A stretch of 64,000 nucleotides of DNA from Rathayibacter sp. VKM Ac-2754 (lineage in GTDB: Bacteria; Actinomycetota; Actinomycetes; Actinomycetales; Microbacteriaceae): positions 36,493 to 100,492 of the forward strand of contig NZ_WUCC01000012.1 in the NCBI RefSeq assembly GCF_009807095.1, given 5' to 3'. Position numbers and translations under genes: made by a program. The notes below the pieces were generated by a model. The model had not been told where the DNA came from, searched no databases, and saw only the letters and a program-made list of their open reading frames with translations. Each line of letters starts with the position of its first letter. The stretch's first letter is position 1. This document shows, one piece after another, positions 44,506 through 53,121 of the stretch.

Positions 44506-45072
44506 CTAGGGCGTGACGAGCATGGCGATCAGCACCGCGGGCACCACGAGCAGAGCGGCGGCGCCGACGACCACGCCGCCGACGACGAAGACGGCTGCGG
44601 CGGCGGCGCCGAACATGCCGATGATCCCGCCGCGACGCGGGGTCGGGAGCGCCTCGTGCTCGAACCACTCGCCGTCGAGCGGGTCGGGAGCCTCGGCCTC
44701 GTGCCGGGCCGCCTCCTCGAGGCGCTGCGGGAGCTCGGCCAGCATGCGGGCCGCGTGCGGCGACTCCGCCGCGAGCTCGAGCGGATGGACCAGGGCGCGC
44801 TCCGCGAGCTCGAACGGGTCCTCGTCGGTGCTGACGAGGGCGCGCTCGAACGCGTGCAGCTCCTCCGGAGCGGCGCCGCTCTCGACGAGATAGCCCCAGC
44901 GCCCCGCCTCGATCAGGTCGCCGGAGCGACGGTAGAGCTCGGAGAGGAGGACCCGAGGATCGAGCCAGGTCGGGTCGGCCGCGACGCAGCGCTCGAGCAG
45001 CGAGACCGCCCCGCGGACATCGCCCTCTGCGAAGCGCGCCTTGGCACGATCGAGAGCCTCGGCGATGTCCAT
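44506..45072 (-). CDS. TPR-like membrane-anchored protein of unknown function
   Basis: 188-residue protein. The N-terminal 110 residues are helical and TPR-like ([20 protein letters not shown], then [20 protein letters not shown]), resembling the DUF6584 type seen in actinobacteria. The C-terminal 45 residues form one or two glycine/valine-rich membrane helices ([19 protein letters not shown]...). This suggests a cytoplasmic scaffold tethered to the membrane. It lies 95 bases downstream of the PP2C gene. I do not recognise a function. Confidence 0.72.
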   Translation of the reverse strand: MDIAEALDRAKARFAEGDVRGAVSLLERCVAADPTWLDPRVLLSELYRRSGDLIEAGRWGYLVESGAAPEELHAFERALVSTDEDPFELAERALVHPLELAAESPHAARMLAELPQRLEEAARHEAEAPDPLDGEWFEHEALPTPRRGGIIGMFGAAAAAVFVVGGVVVGAAALLVVPAVLIAMLVTP

Positions 45073-45167
45073 CCCTCCAGTATGCCTTTCGACAGCCAGG
45101 CTCTGGAGTCGACGCGACACCGCGATGCAACCCGTCCGGGGGGCACTCTGCAGCAGGATCGGCGTGC

Positions 45168-45938
45168 TCAGGCCCGAGGGTCGAGGACGGCGTCCACCAC
45201 GACGACGGTCACGTTGTCGCGTCCTCCCGCATCGACCGCCTCGCGCACCAGCGTCCGTGCGAGGTCGACGGCGGCGATCTCCCCCGCGTCCCGGCGCTCG
45301 AACAGTGCGGCGATCCGCTCGTCCGAGAGCTCTCGCGTGAGCCCGTCCGAGCAGAGGAGGTAGCTGGCGCGAGGCACGACGGGGAGGGTCCACACGTCGG
45401 TCTCGACGGCGTCGTCGGCACCGAGGGCGCGCGTGACGATGTTGCGGTCGGGATGCGTCTCGGCCAGCTCCCGGGTCAGCAGACCGGCGCTGACGAGCTC
45501 CTGCACGGCCGAGTGGTCGACCGTCAACTGCTGCATCGCCGAGCCGTCCCACCGGTAGACCCGCGAGTCGCCCACATTGAAGAGGGCCCAGCGCACGGGA
45601 CCCGCCTCCTCGGGACGCACGAGGGTGAGTCCGGTCAGCGTCGTCCCGCAGAGTGCGCCGCCCACGTCGAGCCCGCGGACCGCGGCGTTCGCCGCCTCGA
45701 CGAGATCGAACACCGCGTCGACCGCTCCGATCGCCGTCGGCGCGTTCGCGCGCAGGGCGTCGACGGCCGTCGCGCTGGCGAGGTCGCCCCGCGCGTGACC
45801 ACCCATGCCGTCGGCGACCGCGAGGAGGAGGTCGTCGGCCAGCAGGGCGTCCTCGTTGACCCGGCGGACGGATCCGACATCGGTGCTGCTGGTGACCGAG
45901 AGGCGCAGCACTCCCTGCGGGAGCTCGATGCTCGTCAC
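45168..45938 (-). CDS. PP2C-type serine/threonine protein phosphatase
   Basis: 256-residue cytoplasmic PPM phosphatase. All family motifs are visible: VRRVNEDALL, LLAVADGMGGHARGDLAS (metal Asp), FNVGDSRVYRWDG, LCSDGLTRELSDE and GRDNVTVVVV. It requires Mn2+ or Mg2+. The closest functional relatives are PstP/Stp-like phosphatases that oppose PknA/PknB kinases, but no kinase or FHA gene is nearby, so it is a stand-alone type. It starts 7 bases after the terC stop and is likely in that operon. Coupling with a Mn2+ exporter would be consistent with metal need. Confidence 0.93.
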   Translation of the reverse strand: MTSIELPQGVLRLSVTSSTDVGSVRRVNEDALLADDLLLAVADGMGGHARGDLASATAVDALRANAPTAIGAVDAVFDLVEAANAAVRGLDVGGALCGTTLTGLTLVRPEEAGPVRWALFNVGDSRVYRWDGSAMQQLTVDHSAVQELVSAGLLTRELAETHPDRNIVTRALGADDAVETDVWTLPVVPRASYLLCSDGLTRELSDERIAALFERRDAGEIAAVDLARTLVREAVDAGGRDNVTVVVVDAVLDPRA

Positions 45939-45945
45939 CGGCCGG

Positions 45946-46992
45946 TCACTTCTCCTCGGCGCCGGACCGGGGCGCGTCGGCGTCCGCGACGACCTCGGGG
46001 TGCCCGTCGTGCATCTCGATGTGGCTGTGCTCGCGGCGCATCTTCAGGAGGCTGGCCGCCGTCGCGACGGTCATGCTGACGACGATCACGGCGAGGGACG
46101 TCCACGTGTCGATGTCCCAGACCGGCACCGGCTCGCCGCCGTTGATGAAGGGCAGGTCGTTCTCGTGCAGAGCGTGCAGCACGAGCTTCACGCCGATGAA
46201 CGCGAGGATGAACGCGATGCCGTACTTGAGGTACTCGAGCTTGTCGATCAGGCCGCCGAGCAGGAAGTAGAGCTGGCGGAGCCCCATCAGAGCGAAGATG
46301 TTCGCAGTGAAGACGATGAAGGGACTCTCGGTGATGCCGAAGATCGCCGGGATCGAGTCGAGCGCGAAGAGCAGGTCGGTCGATCCGATCGCGAGGAACA
46401 CGATCAGCATCGGCGTGAAGTAGCGCGTGCCGTCGATCGTGGTGCGGATCTTCGAGCCGTCGAAGCTGTCCGAGATCTTCACGCGGCGGCGGAGGAGCCG
46501 GATCAGCAGGTTGTCGGTGCCCTCGCTCTCGTCCTCCTTGCCGAACGCCTGGTTGTACGCGGTGTAGACGAGGAAGGCGCCGAAGAGGTAGAAGATCCAG
46601 CTGAAGCTCTCGATGAGCTGGGCGCCGAGCAGGATGAAGACCCCGCGGAAGATCAGCGCGATGATGATGCCCACCATCAGCACTTCCTGCTGGTACTTCG
46701 GCGGCACCGCGAAGCGCCCCATGATGATGACGAAGACGAACAGGTTGTCGATCGAGAGGCTGTACTCGGTCAGCCAGCCCGCCAGGAACTGCCCCGCGGT
46801 CTCACCGTCGCCGAGCACCAGCATCGCCAGCGCGAACAGCAGCGCGAGGCTGACGTAGAAGCCGACCCAGAGGCCCGACTCCTTCAGGCTCGGGACGTGC
46901 GGCCGCTTGTAGACCAGCAGGAGGTCGGCGGCGAGGATCAGGCTCAGGACGACGAAGGAGCCGACCACGAACCAGACGGGCAGATCGATCAT
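45946..46992 (-). CDS. TerC-family membrane protein (probable Mn2+ exporter)
   Basis: 348-residue integral membrane protein with about nine helices. The paired acidic motifs of the TerC/Alx family are present: LTEYSLSIDNLFVFVIIM in the first half and DLLFALDSIPAIFGIT in the second. A cytoplasmic loop (about residues 140-190) is charged. TerC/Alx/YkoY proteins export Mn2+, in some cases to metalate secreted enzymes. A candidate yybP-ykoY Mn2+ riboswitch lies upstream. The PP2C gene follows after 7 bases. Confidence 0.93.
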   Translation of the reverse strand: MIDLPVWFVVGSFVVLSLILAADLLLVYKRPHVPSLKESGLWVGFYVSLALLFALAMLVLGDGETAGQFLAGWLTEYSLSIDNLFVFVIIMGRFAVPPKYQQEVLMVGIIIALIFRGVFILLGAQLIESFSWIFYLFGAFLVYTAYNQAFGKEDESEGTDNLLIRLLRRRVKISDSFDGSKIRTTIDGTRYFTPMLIVFLAIGSTDLLFALDSIPAIFGITESPFIVFTANIFALMGLRQLYFLLGGLIDKLEYLKYGIAFILAFIGVKLVLHALHENDLPFINGGEPVPVWDIDTWTSLAVIVVSMTVATAASLLKMRREHSHIEMHDGHPEVVADADAPRSGAEEK

Positions 46993-47024
46993 GGGAGGGG
47001 CCTTTCGGAGGTGGGTGGAGGGCC

Positions 47025-47145
47025 GTCGGTCTCTCCCCGGGGTCTCGGACGGCCTCGCCTGTCCGCTCACCCGTCCCGCCCCGGCATCGCGGCGACGCGA
47101 GACGTGCTGACGGGGTGGGAAGGTCGGGATGCTCCCCTTCGCGGA
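47025..47145 (-). promoter_or_regulatory. Candidate yybP-ykoY (Mn2+) riboswitch upstream of terC
   Basis: The minus-strand leader contains AAGGGGAGCAUCCC near its 5' end (47139-47126), then CGUCAGCA, and near its 3' end GGGGAGAGACCG (around 47038-47027), matching in order the two conserved purine-rich loops of this class (GGGGAGUAG and GAGACC). A helix GGCCGUC/GACGGCC flanks the second. The downstream gene is a TerC exporter, the classic target. The fold was judged by eye, not computed. Confidence 0.55.
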
Positions 47146-47240
47146 TGCGAGCCTAGCGTCGATCCTGCGCCCGGTCTGCGGGTGGGCACGACGGGGTGGA
47201 CCGTGCTCGGGAGGTGTGTCAGGGGCACCGGGTGTTAACG

Positions 47241-47274
47241 CGAGAAGGCCCCCGGCGAACCGGGGGCCTTCTCG
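47241..47274. terminator. Terminator downstream of tRNA-Glu
   Basis: A perfect 15-bp inverted repeat (47241-47255 and 47260-47274) with a CGAA tetraloop lies 12 bases past the tRNA 3' end on the minus strand. Confidence 0.8.
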
Positions 47275-47286
47275 ATGTTGCCGTGG

Positions 47287-47359
47287 TGACCCCAGCGGGA
47301 TTTGAACCCGCGTTACCGCCGTGAGAGGGCGACGTCCTAGGCCGCTAAACGATGGGGCC
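47287..47359 (-). tRNA. tRNA-Glu (anticodon CUC)
   Basis: 73 bases fold as a standard tRNA: acceptor GGCCCCA/TGGGGTC, T arm with GGGTTCGAATCCC, anticodon loop CUCUCAC with anticodon CUC (47325-47323) reading GAG codons. The discriminator is A and the genome encodes CC after it, so the last A of CCA is added enzymatically. There is a likely promoter upstream (TTGCAC, then AACACT). No integrase or att duplication is adjacent. Confidence 0.97.
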
Positions 47360-47463
47360 GCGTTTTTGCAACTCGAAGAGTGTTGCACACCGGTCAGCAC
47401 CGGTGCAAATCGACGGAGGCGCCCCGCCTTGCACCCGCGCGCCGCCCGCGGTTAGCTCGGGGC

Positions 47464-48102
47464 ATGCGACTGACCAAGCTCGAGCACGCCACTCTCGTCG
47501 TCGAGGAGGCGGGTGCCCGCCTCGTGATCGACCCCGGCTCCTTCACCCGTCCCGTCGAGGGGACCGCCGACACCGTCGCGGTGGTGATCACGCACGAGCA
47601 CGCCGATCACTGGACCCCGGAGCAGCTGGAGCGCCTGCGCGCCGCGAACCCCTCCCTCCGCGTCCTCGGACCCGCCGGAGTCGCCGCCGCCGCCGAAGGT
47701 CTCGACATCGAGACGGTGGCCGAGGGCGACACGACCGAGGTCGGACCGTTCGAGCTGCGCTTCTTCGGTTCGCGGCACGCGGTGATCCACCGCTCGATCC
47801 CCGTGATCGACAACGTCGGCGTGCTCGTGAACGGCCGCCTCTACTACGCGGGCGACTCGTTCACCGTGCCCGCCGATGTCGACGTCGAGATCCTGGCCGC
47901 CCCCTCCGGCGCTCCCTGGATGAAGATCGCCGAGTCGATCGACTACGTGCTCGAGCTCGCGCCGCGGCACGCGTTCGCGACGCACGAGGCGGTGCTCTCC
48001 GAAGCGGGCCAGAAGCTCGGGCACGACCGCCTGGGCTGGGCCGTCCGAGAGGGCGGCGGCGAGTACCACGCGCTCGCGGCCGGCGACGTGCTCGAGCTGT
48101 AG
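47464..48102 (+). CDS. Metallo-beta-lactamase-fold hydrolase (UlaG-like)
   Basis: 212-residue cytoplasmic MBL-fold protein. The zinc motif THEHADHWTP supplies the HxHxDH ligands; later ligands are likely in GSRHAVIH, YAGDSFTVP (Asp) and FATHEAV (His). It begins MRLTKLEHATLVVEEAGARLV, a UlaG/lactonase-like N-terminus common in actinobacterial proteins of unknown substrate. It stands alone, convergent with the NUDIX gene. The ATG start fits the first strand. Confidence 0.88.
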   Translation: MRLTKLEHATLVVEEAGARLVIDPGSFTRPVEGTADTVAVVITHEHADHWTPEQLERLRAANPSLRVLGPAGVAAAAEGLDIETVAEGDTTEVGPFELRFFGSRHAVIHRSIPVIDNVGVLVNGRLYYAGDSFTVPADVDVEILAAPSGAPWMKIAESIDYVLELAPRHAFATHEAVLSEAGQKLGHDRLGWAVREGGGEYHALAAGDVLEL

Positions 48103-48149
48103 CGGCCAGGAGAGCGCGCAGTAGAGAGGAGAGGCTCGATGAGCCGGGC

Positions 48150-48644
48150 TCAGCCCGCCCAGCCGGGGGCGTCGGAGCCGGTGACGCTCGCCAGGTCCGC
48201 GCCGAACTCGAAGCTCCAGTGGGCCGAGTCGCCGTCGTTCAGGACGCCGGGCAGCCAGAACCGCGCGTCGTCCCACATCTGCGCGTACGGCACGTCGGCG
48301 ACGGGCACGAACCCGGCGGCGAGCTCGTTCGAGTCGACGACCTCCCCGCTCCAGCGCCGGCAGACGAACACGTGCGAGCGCTGGCTCCACGCCGGGCGGT
48401 GCGGGAAGCGGTAGTCGAGGCGTCCGCGGGGGTCGAGGTCGCGCGGGTCCGCCACGAGACCCACCTCCTCCTCGAGCTCGCGGACCGCGGCGTGCGCCGG
48501 TGTCTCGCCGGGCTCGAGCTTCCCGCCCGGTGCGACGATCCGTCCTTCGCCGAGACCGCGGCGCTTGCGGCCGAGCAGCACCTCGACTCCGCTCGCCGCC
48601 TCGCGCAGGACGTAGACGACGCACACCTCCGGCAGCTCGTGCAC
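48150..48644 (-). CDS. NUDIX hydrolase (MutT/MTH1-like)
   Basis: 164-residue NUDIX enzyme. The catalytic box reads GGKLEPGETPAHAAVRELEE followed by EVGL, matching GX5EX7REUXEEXGU. The N-terminal VVYVLREAASGVEVLLGRKR and C-terminal WDDARFWLPGVLNDGD blocks resemble 8-oxo-dGTP diphosphatase (MTH1-type). The GTG at 48644 is preferred because GGAGG lies five bases upstream; the GTG at 48650 overlaps that GGAGG. It is divergent from the M20 peptidase gene. The substrate is an inference. Confidence 0.88.
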   Translation of the reverse strand: MHELPEVCVVYVLREAASGVEVLLGRKRRGLGEGRIVAPGGKLEPGETPAHAAVRELEEEVGLVADPRDLDPRGRLDYRFPHRPAWSQRSHVFVCRRWSGEVVDSNELAAGFVPVADVPYAQMWDDARFWLPGVLNDGDSAHWSFEFGADLASVTGSDAPGWAG

Positions 48645-48689
48645 GCGCACCTCCGCTCGCCGCGGCGGGGGGCCGATGCGCCGCCGTCG

Positions 48690-48695
48690 TAGGCT
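48690..48695 (+). promoter_or_regulatory. -10 box of leaderless M20 peptidase transcript
   Basis: TAGGCT ends six bases before the GTG at 48702. The identical hexamer at identical spacing precedes the oligopeptidase gene at 54716. Confidence 0.5.
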
Positions 48696-48701
48696 AGCCG
48701 G

Positions 48702-50054
48702 GTGACGACGACCGCGCTCGAGCGCTTCCAGGCCCTGCTGCGGGTCGACACGGTGTCGCACTCCGATGAGTCCCTGACCGACTGGAGCCGCTTCGACGTC
48801 TTCGTCGATCTGCTCGAGCAGCTGTACCCGGCCCTGCACGCGGCACTCGAGCGCGAGATCGTGGCCGGTCACTCCGTCCTCTGGCGGTGGCGGGGCGCCG
48901 AGGCCGGCGACCCCTCGGTCCTGATGGCCCACTACGACGTCGTGAGCGTGACTCCCGAGGACTGGTCGAGCGCGCCCTTCGCCGCCGACACAGTGCTGCG
49001 CCCCGACGGGCGCACGTCGATCATCGGCCGCGGTGCCGTCGACGACAAGGGCTCCCTCGTGACGCTGCTCGAGGCCGTGGAGGCCGCGGTCGTCCGCGGC
49101 GAGCAGCCGAGGCACGACGTCTACCTCGTCTCCACCCACAACGAGGAGACCGCCGGAGACGGCGCGCCCGCGGTCGTGACCCTGCTCGCGGCCCGCGGGA
49201 TCCGGCCGCGCTTCGTGCTCGACGAGGGCGGGAACGTGCGGCGGGGCATCCTCCCCGGCGTCACCACTCCGATCGCGGTCATCGGCGTCACCGAGCGCGG
49301 GATCATGAACCTCGAGCTGACCTGCCACGACGCCGGCGGGCACGCCTCCGCTCCCCCGCCCCTGCCGGGGATGCTCGCGACGCAGCGCCTCGCCCGGGCG
49401 ATCCACCGCCTCACCGAGAACCCGTTCCCCTCGACGCTCCCGGAGCCGATCGCGGAGCTGGTCAAGGCCGCGGCCCCCTCCGCCGACGCCGCGCACGCGG
49501 TCTGGTACGCGCACCCGCACGAGCACCCCGACGCCGTCATCGGCGCCCTCGCCTCGCACTCCAACCGCTCGGCCGCGATGCTCCGCACGACCGTCGCCGT
49601 CACCCAGCTCCGCGGGAGCACCGGCGCGAACGTGCTCGCCTCGACCGCCAGCGCCGTCGCCAATGTCCGGATCAACCCCGGAGGCACCGTCGCCGGAGTC
49701 GTCGAGCGCATCCGCGCGGTCATCGACGACCCCGAGGTCGAGATCGATGTGCGGGTCGCCCACGAGCCCTCCCCCGTGTCGTCGACGGGCACGCCGGGCG
49801 ACGGCGGCCCGTACGACGTGCTGCACGGCGTCGTGCGCGAGGTGTTCCCGGAGGCCATCGTCGCCCCGTACGTGCAGACCGGCGGCAGCGACGCCCGCCA
49901 CTTCCACGCGATCAGCGACGGCGTCTACCGGTTCATCCCCTTCGAGATCAGCCCGCAGCAGCAGCTCGGCATCCACGGCGCCGACGAGTCGATCGAGATC
50001 GACCAGTTCGAGCGCGCGATCGTCTTCTACGCGACGCTGCTCACCCGCCTCTGA
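48702..50054 (+). CDS. M20-family metallopeptidase (dipeptidase/PM20D1-like)
   Basis: 450-residue cytoplasmic zinc peptidase. Zinc ligands are visible in order: His in VLMAHYDVV, bridging Asp in GRGAVDDKG, the catalytic Glu pair in STHNEETAGD, Asp/Glu in FVLDEGG, and the late His in GGSDARHFHAI. The dimerisation domain lies between (about 190-310). It probably hydrolyses dipeptides or N-acyl amino acids. GTG start with a leaderless -10 box. It is a single-gene unit. Confidence 0.9.
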   Translation: MTTTALERFQALLRVDTVSHSDESLTDWSRFDVFVDLLEQLYPALHAALEREIVAGHSVLWRWRGAEAGDPSVLMAHYDVVSVTPEDWSSAPFAADTVLRPDGRTSIIGRGAVDDKGSLVTLLEAVEAAVVRGEQPRHDVYLVSTHNEETAGDGAPAVVTLLAARGIRPRFVLDEGGNVRRGILPGVTTPIAVIGVTERGIMNLELTCHDAGGHASAPPPLPGMLATQRLARAIHRLTENPFPSTLPEPIAELVKAAAPSADAAHAVWYAHPHEHPDAVIGALASHSNRSAAMLRTTVAVTQLRGSTGANVLASTASAVANVRINPGGTVAGVVERIRAVIDDPEVEIDVRVAHEPSPVSSTGTPGDGGPYDVLHGVVREVFPEAIVAPYVQTGGSDARHFHAISDGVYRFIPFEISPQQQLGIHGADESIEIDQFERAIVFYATLLTRL

Positions 50055-50296
50055 GCCGGCCCCCCTCTGAGCCGACCCGACTCCGGCTCGACGCGAGTCG
50101 GTGCGCCCGGGCGCGAGAACGAGTCCGATTCTGGGAAAAGCGTTCGATGACGCGCCGATCCGTGTTGGCCCCGCGTTCACCCGGGGATGATGGACTGGCG
50201 TTCGCGGGTGCACCTCTGGATCCCGCGGAGAAGCTCCGCTAGTGTCGATGCTGAAACATCCGATTCAGCTCCCGCAGATCGTGAAACTCGAGGATC

Positions 50297-51250
50297 ATGA
50301 CCGTCCGTCAGGCCGAGTACCCCCGGCCCAACCACTTCATCCTTCACCTCAGCGACACGCACTTCATCGCCGGAGCCGGGGGCCTCTACGGCTCCGACGT
50401 CGACAGTGAGGCGCAGCTCCGCCGCCTGTTCGACGAGCTCGAGGAGTCTGGTGGCCGCCCCGAGGCGATCGTCATCACCGGCGATCTGGCCGACAAGGGC
50501 GAGCCGGAGGCGTACGCCAAGCTCCGCGCCGTCGTCGAGCCGGCCGCCGCGCGCCTCGGCGCCGAGGTCATCTGGGTGATGGGCAACCACGACGACCGCG
50601 GTGCTTTCCGCTCGGGGCTGCTCGACCAGCTGCCGACCACGCAGCCGATCGACCGCGTGCACGACGTCAACGGGCTGCGGATCATCGCGCTCGATTCGAC
50701 GGTCCCCGGTGCGCACTACGGCGAGATCTCGGACGCCCAGCTCGACTGGCTCGCCGAGGAGCTCTCGAGCCCGGCGCCGCACGGGACGATCCTGGCGCTG
50801 CACCACCCGCCGGTCCCGAGCGTGCTCGACCTGTCGGTGCTCGTCGAGCTGCGCGACCAGCCCGCACTGGCCGAGGTCCTCGAGGGGTCCGACGTCCGCA
50901 GCATCATCGCCGGCCACCTGCACTACTCCTCCACCGCCACCTTCGCGGGGATCCCCGTGTCGGTCGCGTCGGCCACCTGCTACACGCAGGATCTGAACGT
51001 CCCGGTGGGCGGCACCCGCGCCCGCAACGGCGCGCAGGCCTTCAACCTCATCCACGTCTACGACGGCACGGTGCTGCACTCGGTCGTGCCGATCGGCGCC
51101 TCCACCGAGGTGTCGTACGTCTCGGCGAACGAGACCCAGCGGATCCTCGCCGACCACGGCGTCGAGATCGCGCCGGCCACAGCGGCTCCGGTCACCCGCG
51201 ACGAGGCGCTCTACCCGCCGGTCGCCGAGCCGATCGGCGTCAGCGCCTAG
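50297..51250 (+). CDS. Calcineurin-like phosphodiesterase (CpdA type)
   Basis: 317-residue binuclear metallophosphoesterase. All motifs are seen: [28 protein letters not shown], the His in LALHHPPVP and IAGHLHYSS. It resembles CpdA, a 3',5'-cAMP phosphodiesterase, and other class III cyclic nucleotide phosphodiesterases; the in vivo substrate is uncertain. The C-terminal 60 residues are less conserved. GAGG precedes the ATG. The 242-base region upstream (50055-50296) holds its promoter and no other gene I can support. It ends at a strong hairpin. Confidence 0.9.
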   Translation: MTVRQAEYPRPNHFILHLSDTHFIAGAGGLYGSDVDSEAQLRRLFDELEESGGRPEAIVITGDLADKGEPEAYAKLRAVVEPAAARLGAEVIWVMGNHDDRGAFRSGLLDQLPTTQPIDRVHDVNGLRIIALDSTVPGAHYGEISDAQLDWLAEELSSPAPHGTILALHHPPVPSVLDLSVLVELRDQPALAEVLEGSDVRSIIAGHLHYSSTATFAGIPVSVASATCYTQDLNVPVGGTRARNGAQAFNLIHVYDGTVLHSVVPIGASTEVSYVSANETQRILADHGVEIAPATAAPVTRDEALYPPVAEPIGVSA

Positions 51251-51262
51251 GTCCTGCTCCTC

Positions 51263-51328
51263 GAGGGAACCCCGGACCGTCGAGACCGCCGCCGGCAGCG
51301 GGGCGACCCGACGGTTCGGGGTTCCCTC
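51263..51328. terminator. Bidirectional terminator between phosphodiesterase and small membrane protein
   Basis: Arms of 20 bases (51263-51282 and 51309-51328) match at 19 positions. The left arm shares 17 of 18 bases with the murA terminator at 40779, suggesting a reused terminator family. Confidence 0.75.
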
Positions 51329-51348
51329 GGTCGACGGCGCCCGACGCG

Positions 51349-51528
51349 TCAGCGCTCGGGAGGCCTGCGCGCGCGGTCCTTCGCGAACAGATGGCCCGCG
51401 AAGGCGAGGGCGGCTCCCAGCGCGAGGCCGACGCCTATGCCGGAGCCGACTCCGATGCCGGGGAAGACGAGCGCGCTCCCCACCCCGAGCAGCAGCCCGA
51501 GCACTCCCCCGCCGACGGTCCAGCCCAC
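51349..51528 (-). CDS. Small glycine-rich membrane protein
   Basis: 59-residue protein with two hydrophobic, glycine-rich helices (GGGVLGLLLGVGSALVF, then GIGVGLALGAALAFAG) and a basic tail (KDRARRPPER). GAGGA lies six bases before the GTG, and the start is only two bases after the stop of the Stealth gene, so the two are probably co-translated. It may be a membrane partner of that protein, but no family is recognised. Confidence 0.65.
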   Translation of the reverse strand: MGWTVGGGVLGLLLGVGSALVFPGIGVGSGIGVGLALGAALAFAGHLFAKDRARRPPER

Positions 51529-51530
51529 GG

Positions 51531-53084
51531 TCAGTCCTCGCGCTCCCACGGAGCCGGGATCGGGTAGTACTCCTCGAGGAACCCGATGACGGCCTTCGTG
51601 CGCGCCTCCGCCGAGATCTCGGGGAAGCTGCCGTCGTTCAAGCAGAAGAAGTCGACGCTGCGGTTCTTCAGCAGCTTCTTCATGTCCTTGAGGCCCTGGT
51701 GCATCGTCGTGTCGACGTACTTGACCGAGGCGTTCTCCTGGACGACGGCGCGCCCCGTCATCAGCGCGTAGTAGTGGTAGAGCGAGTTGGTGACCGAGAC
51801 GTCGCTCGACGAGCGGAAGCGGCTCGCGGCGGTCGCGGTGAACTCCGGCTCGAACTCGGCCTCGAGCTCGGCCATCACCGTCTTGCGCAGCGGAGTCGCC
51901 GCGTGCTCGAGGTGACGGGTCGTCATGGCGCCGAACCGCTCGCGCAGGAGGCGGCGGTTGACGCGGGCGGCGTTCTCGAACCCGCTGCGCGCCGCGTTCG
52001 AGTCGCCCATGCCGATGCGCGTGGTCGCCTCGATGAACTTGGTGATGCCTCCGGGCGAGAAGAAGATCGACGGATTCACGGGACGGCCGAAGAACATGTC
52101 GTCGTTCGAGTAGAGGAAGTGCTCGGCGAGACCCGGGATGCGGTGCAGCTGGCTCTCGACCGCGTGCGAATTGTGGGTCGGCAGCACCGACAGGTCGCGG
52201 AAGTGGTCCTCGCTGCGCACCAGGGTGACGTCGGGGTGGTCCTCGAGCCATTGCGGACGGGGCGAGTCGGTGACGATGAAGATCCGGCGGACCCACGGGG
52301 CGTACATGTAGACGCTGCGCAGCGCGTACTTGAGCTCGTCGATCTGGCGGAAGCGCGCGGGAGCGTCGTCGCCCTCGCCGACGACGTAGCTGGCCATCCG
52401 CGCCGCGCGGGCGCGCTGGAAATCGAGGTCGGTGCCGTCGACCCACGAGAAGACCATGTCGACGTCGAAGCGGATGTCGCTGACGAGGGGCTCGAACATG
52501 CCCTCGAAGGTCGGCCAGGTGCGTCCGTAGAGCTCGACGTGCGCGTCGATCGCCTCGGTCACGGGCAGGCTGTTGCGCATCAGGGCGTTCTCAGCGGGCG
52601 TGATGATCTCCTCCTCGCCCACCTTCCAGAACTCCAGGCGCACGCCGCTGCGCGCGCCGTAGCGGAGTGAGCCGTTCGGCGAGACGCGCGGGCGGAAGAG
52701 CGAGAAGACGGCGGCGCGCGGATACGGGGCGATGATCCCCTCGGCGAGGAGCTGGGCGGGAGTGCCGCGCTTGTCGAGGGTCTTCACGTAGAACGGCTCG
52801 GTCGCGAAGGCGCGCGCGAGCAGCGTCGCCAGCTCGGCGCCGAGCGATCGGTCGATCGCGAGGAAGGGCGATCCGTCGTTGCCGCGGATCAGCCGGTAGG
52901 GGAACTCGGCCTCGACCAGGACCTCGCCGAGGGCGACGAGGTCCTCCGTCCACGCCGCGCGGGGGGTCGTACTCGAGTTCACCAGTGAGAACAGGCCGGC
53001 ATGGACCACGACGTCGTCGCGGTCGAAGTGGCGCGGACGCAGGAGGGGTGAGGGCAGAGCACGGACGGAAGGCATGAGTCCCAT
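51531..53084 (-). CDS. Stealth-family sugar-phosphate transferase
   Basis: 517-residue protein with the conserved regions of Stealth (capsule/exopolysaccharide phosphotransferase) proteins. CR1 is FDVDMVFSWVDGTD (206-219); CR2 spans about 244-333, with LKYALRSVYMYAPWVRRIFI and HSAVESQLHRIPGLAEHFLY leading to SNDDMFFG. The family transfers sugar-1-phosphate units, for example GlcNAc-1-P, to build phosphodiester-linked surface polymers. The first 200 residues are family-specific and not recognised. The start is ATG 53084 or 53075. No other glycan genes are adjacent, so the polymer is unknown. Confidence 0.88.
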   Translation of the reverse strand: MGLMPSVRALPSPLLRPRHFDRDDVVVHAGLFSLVNSSTTPRAAWTEDLVALGEVLVEAEFPYRLIRGNDGSPFLAIDRSLGAELATLLARAFATEPFYVKTLDKRGTPAQLLAEGIIAPYPRAAVFSLFRPRVSPNGSLRYGARSGVRLEFWKVGEEEIITPAENALMRNSLPVTEAIDAHVELYGRTWPTFEGMFEPLVSDIRFDVDMVFSWVDGTDLDFQRARAARMASYVVGEGDDAPARFRQIDELKYALRSVYMYAPWVRRIFIVTDSPRPQWLEDHPDVTLVRSEDHFRDLSVLPTHNSHAVESQLHRIPGLAEHFLYSNDDMFFGRPVNPSIFFSPGGITKFIEATTRIGMGDSNAARSGFENAARVNRRLLRERFGAMTTRHLEHAATPLRKTVMAELEAEFEPEFTATAASRFRSSSDVSVTNSLYHYYALMTGRAVVQENASVKYVDTTMHQGLKDMKKLLKNRSVDFFCLNDGSFPEISAEARTKAVIGFLEEYYPIPAPWERED

Positions 53085-53121
53085 TATCCGCCGCCGGGGT
53101 TTCCCCTGTGTTACCGGCAGT

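Noticed and set aside
47287..47359. tRNA-Glu as an integration site for a mobile element
   Set aside because: No integrase, no duplicated tRNA 3' end and no change in gene style on either side.
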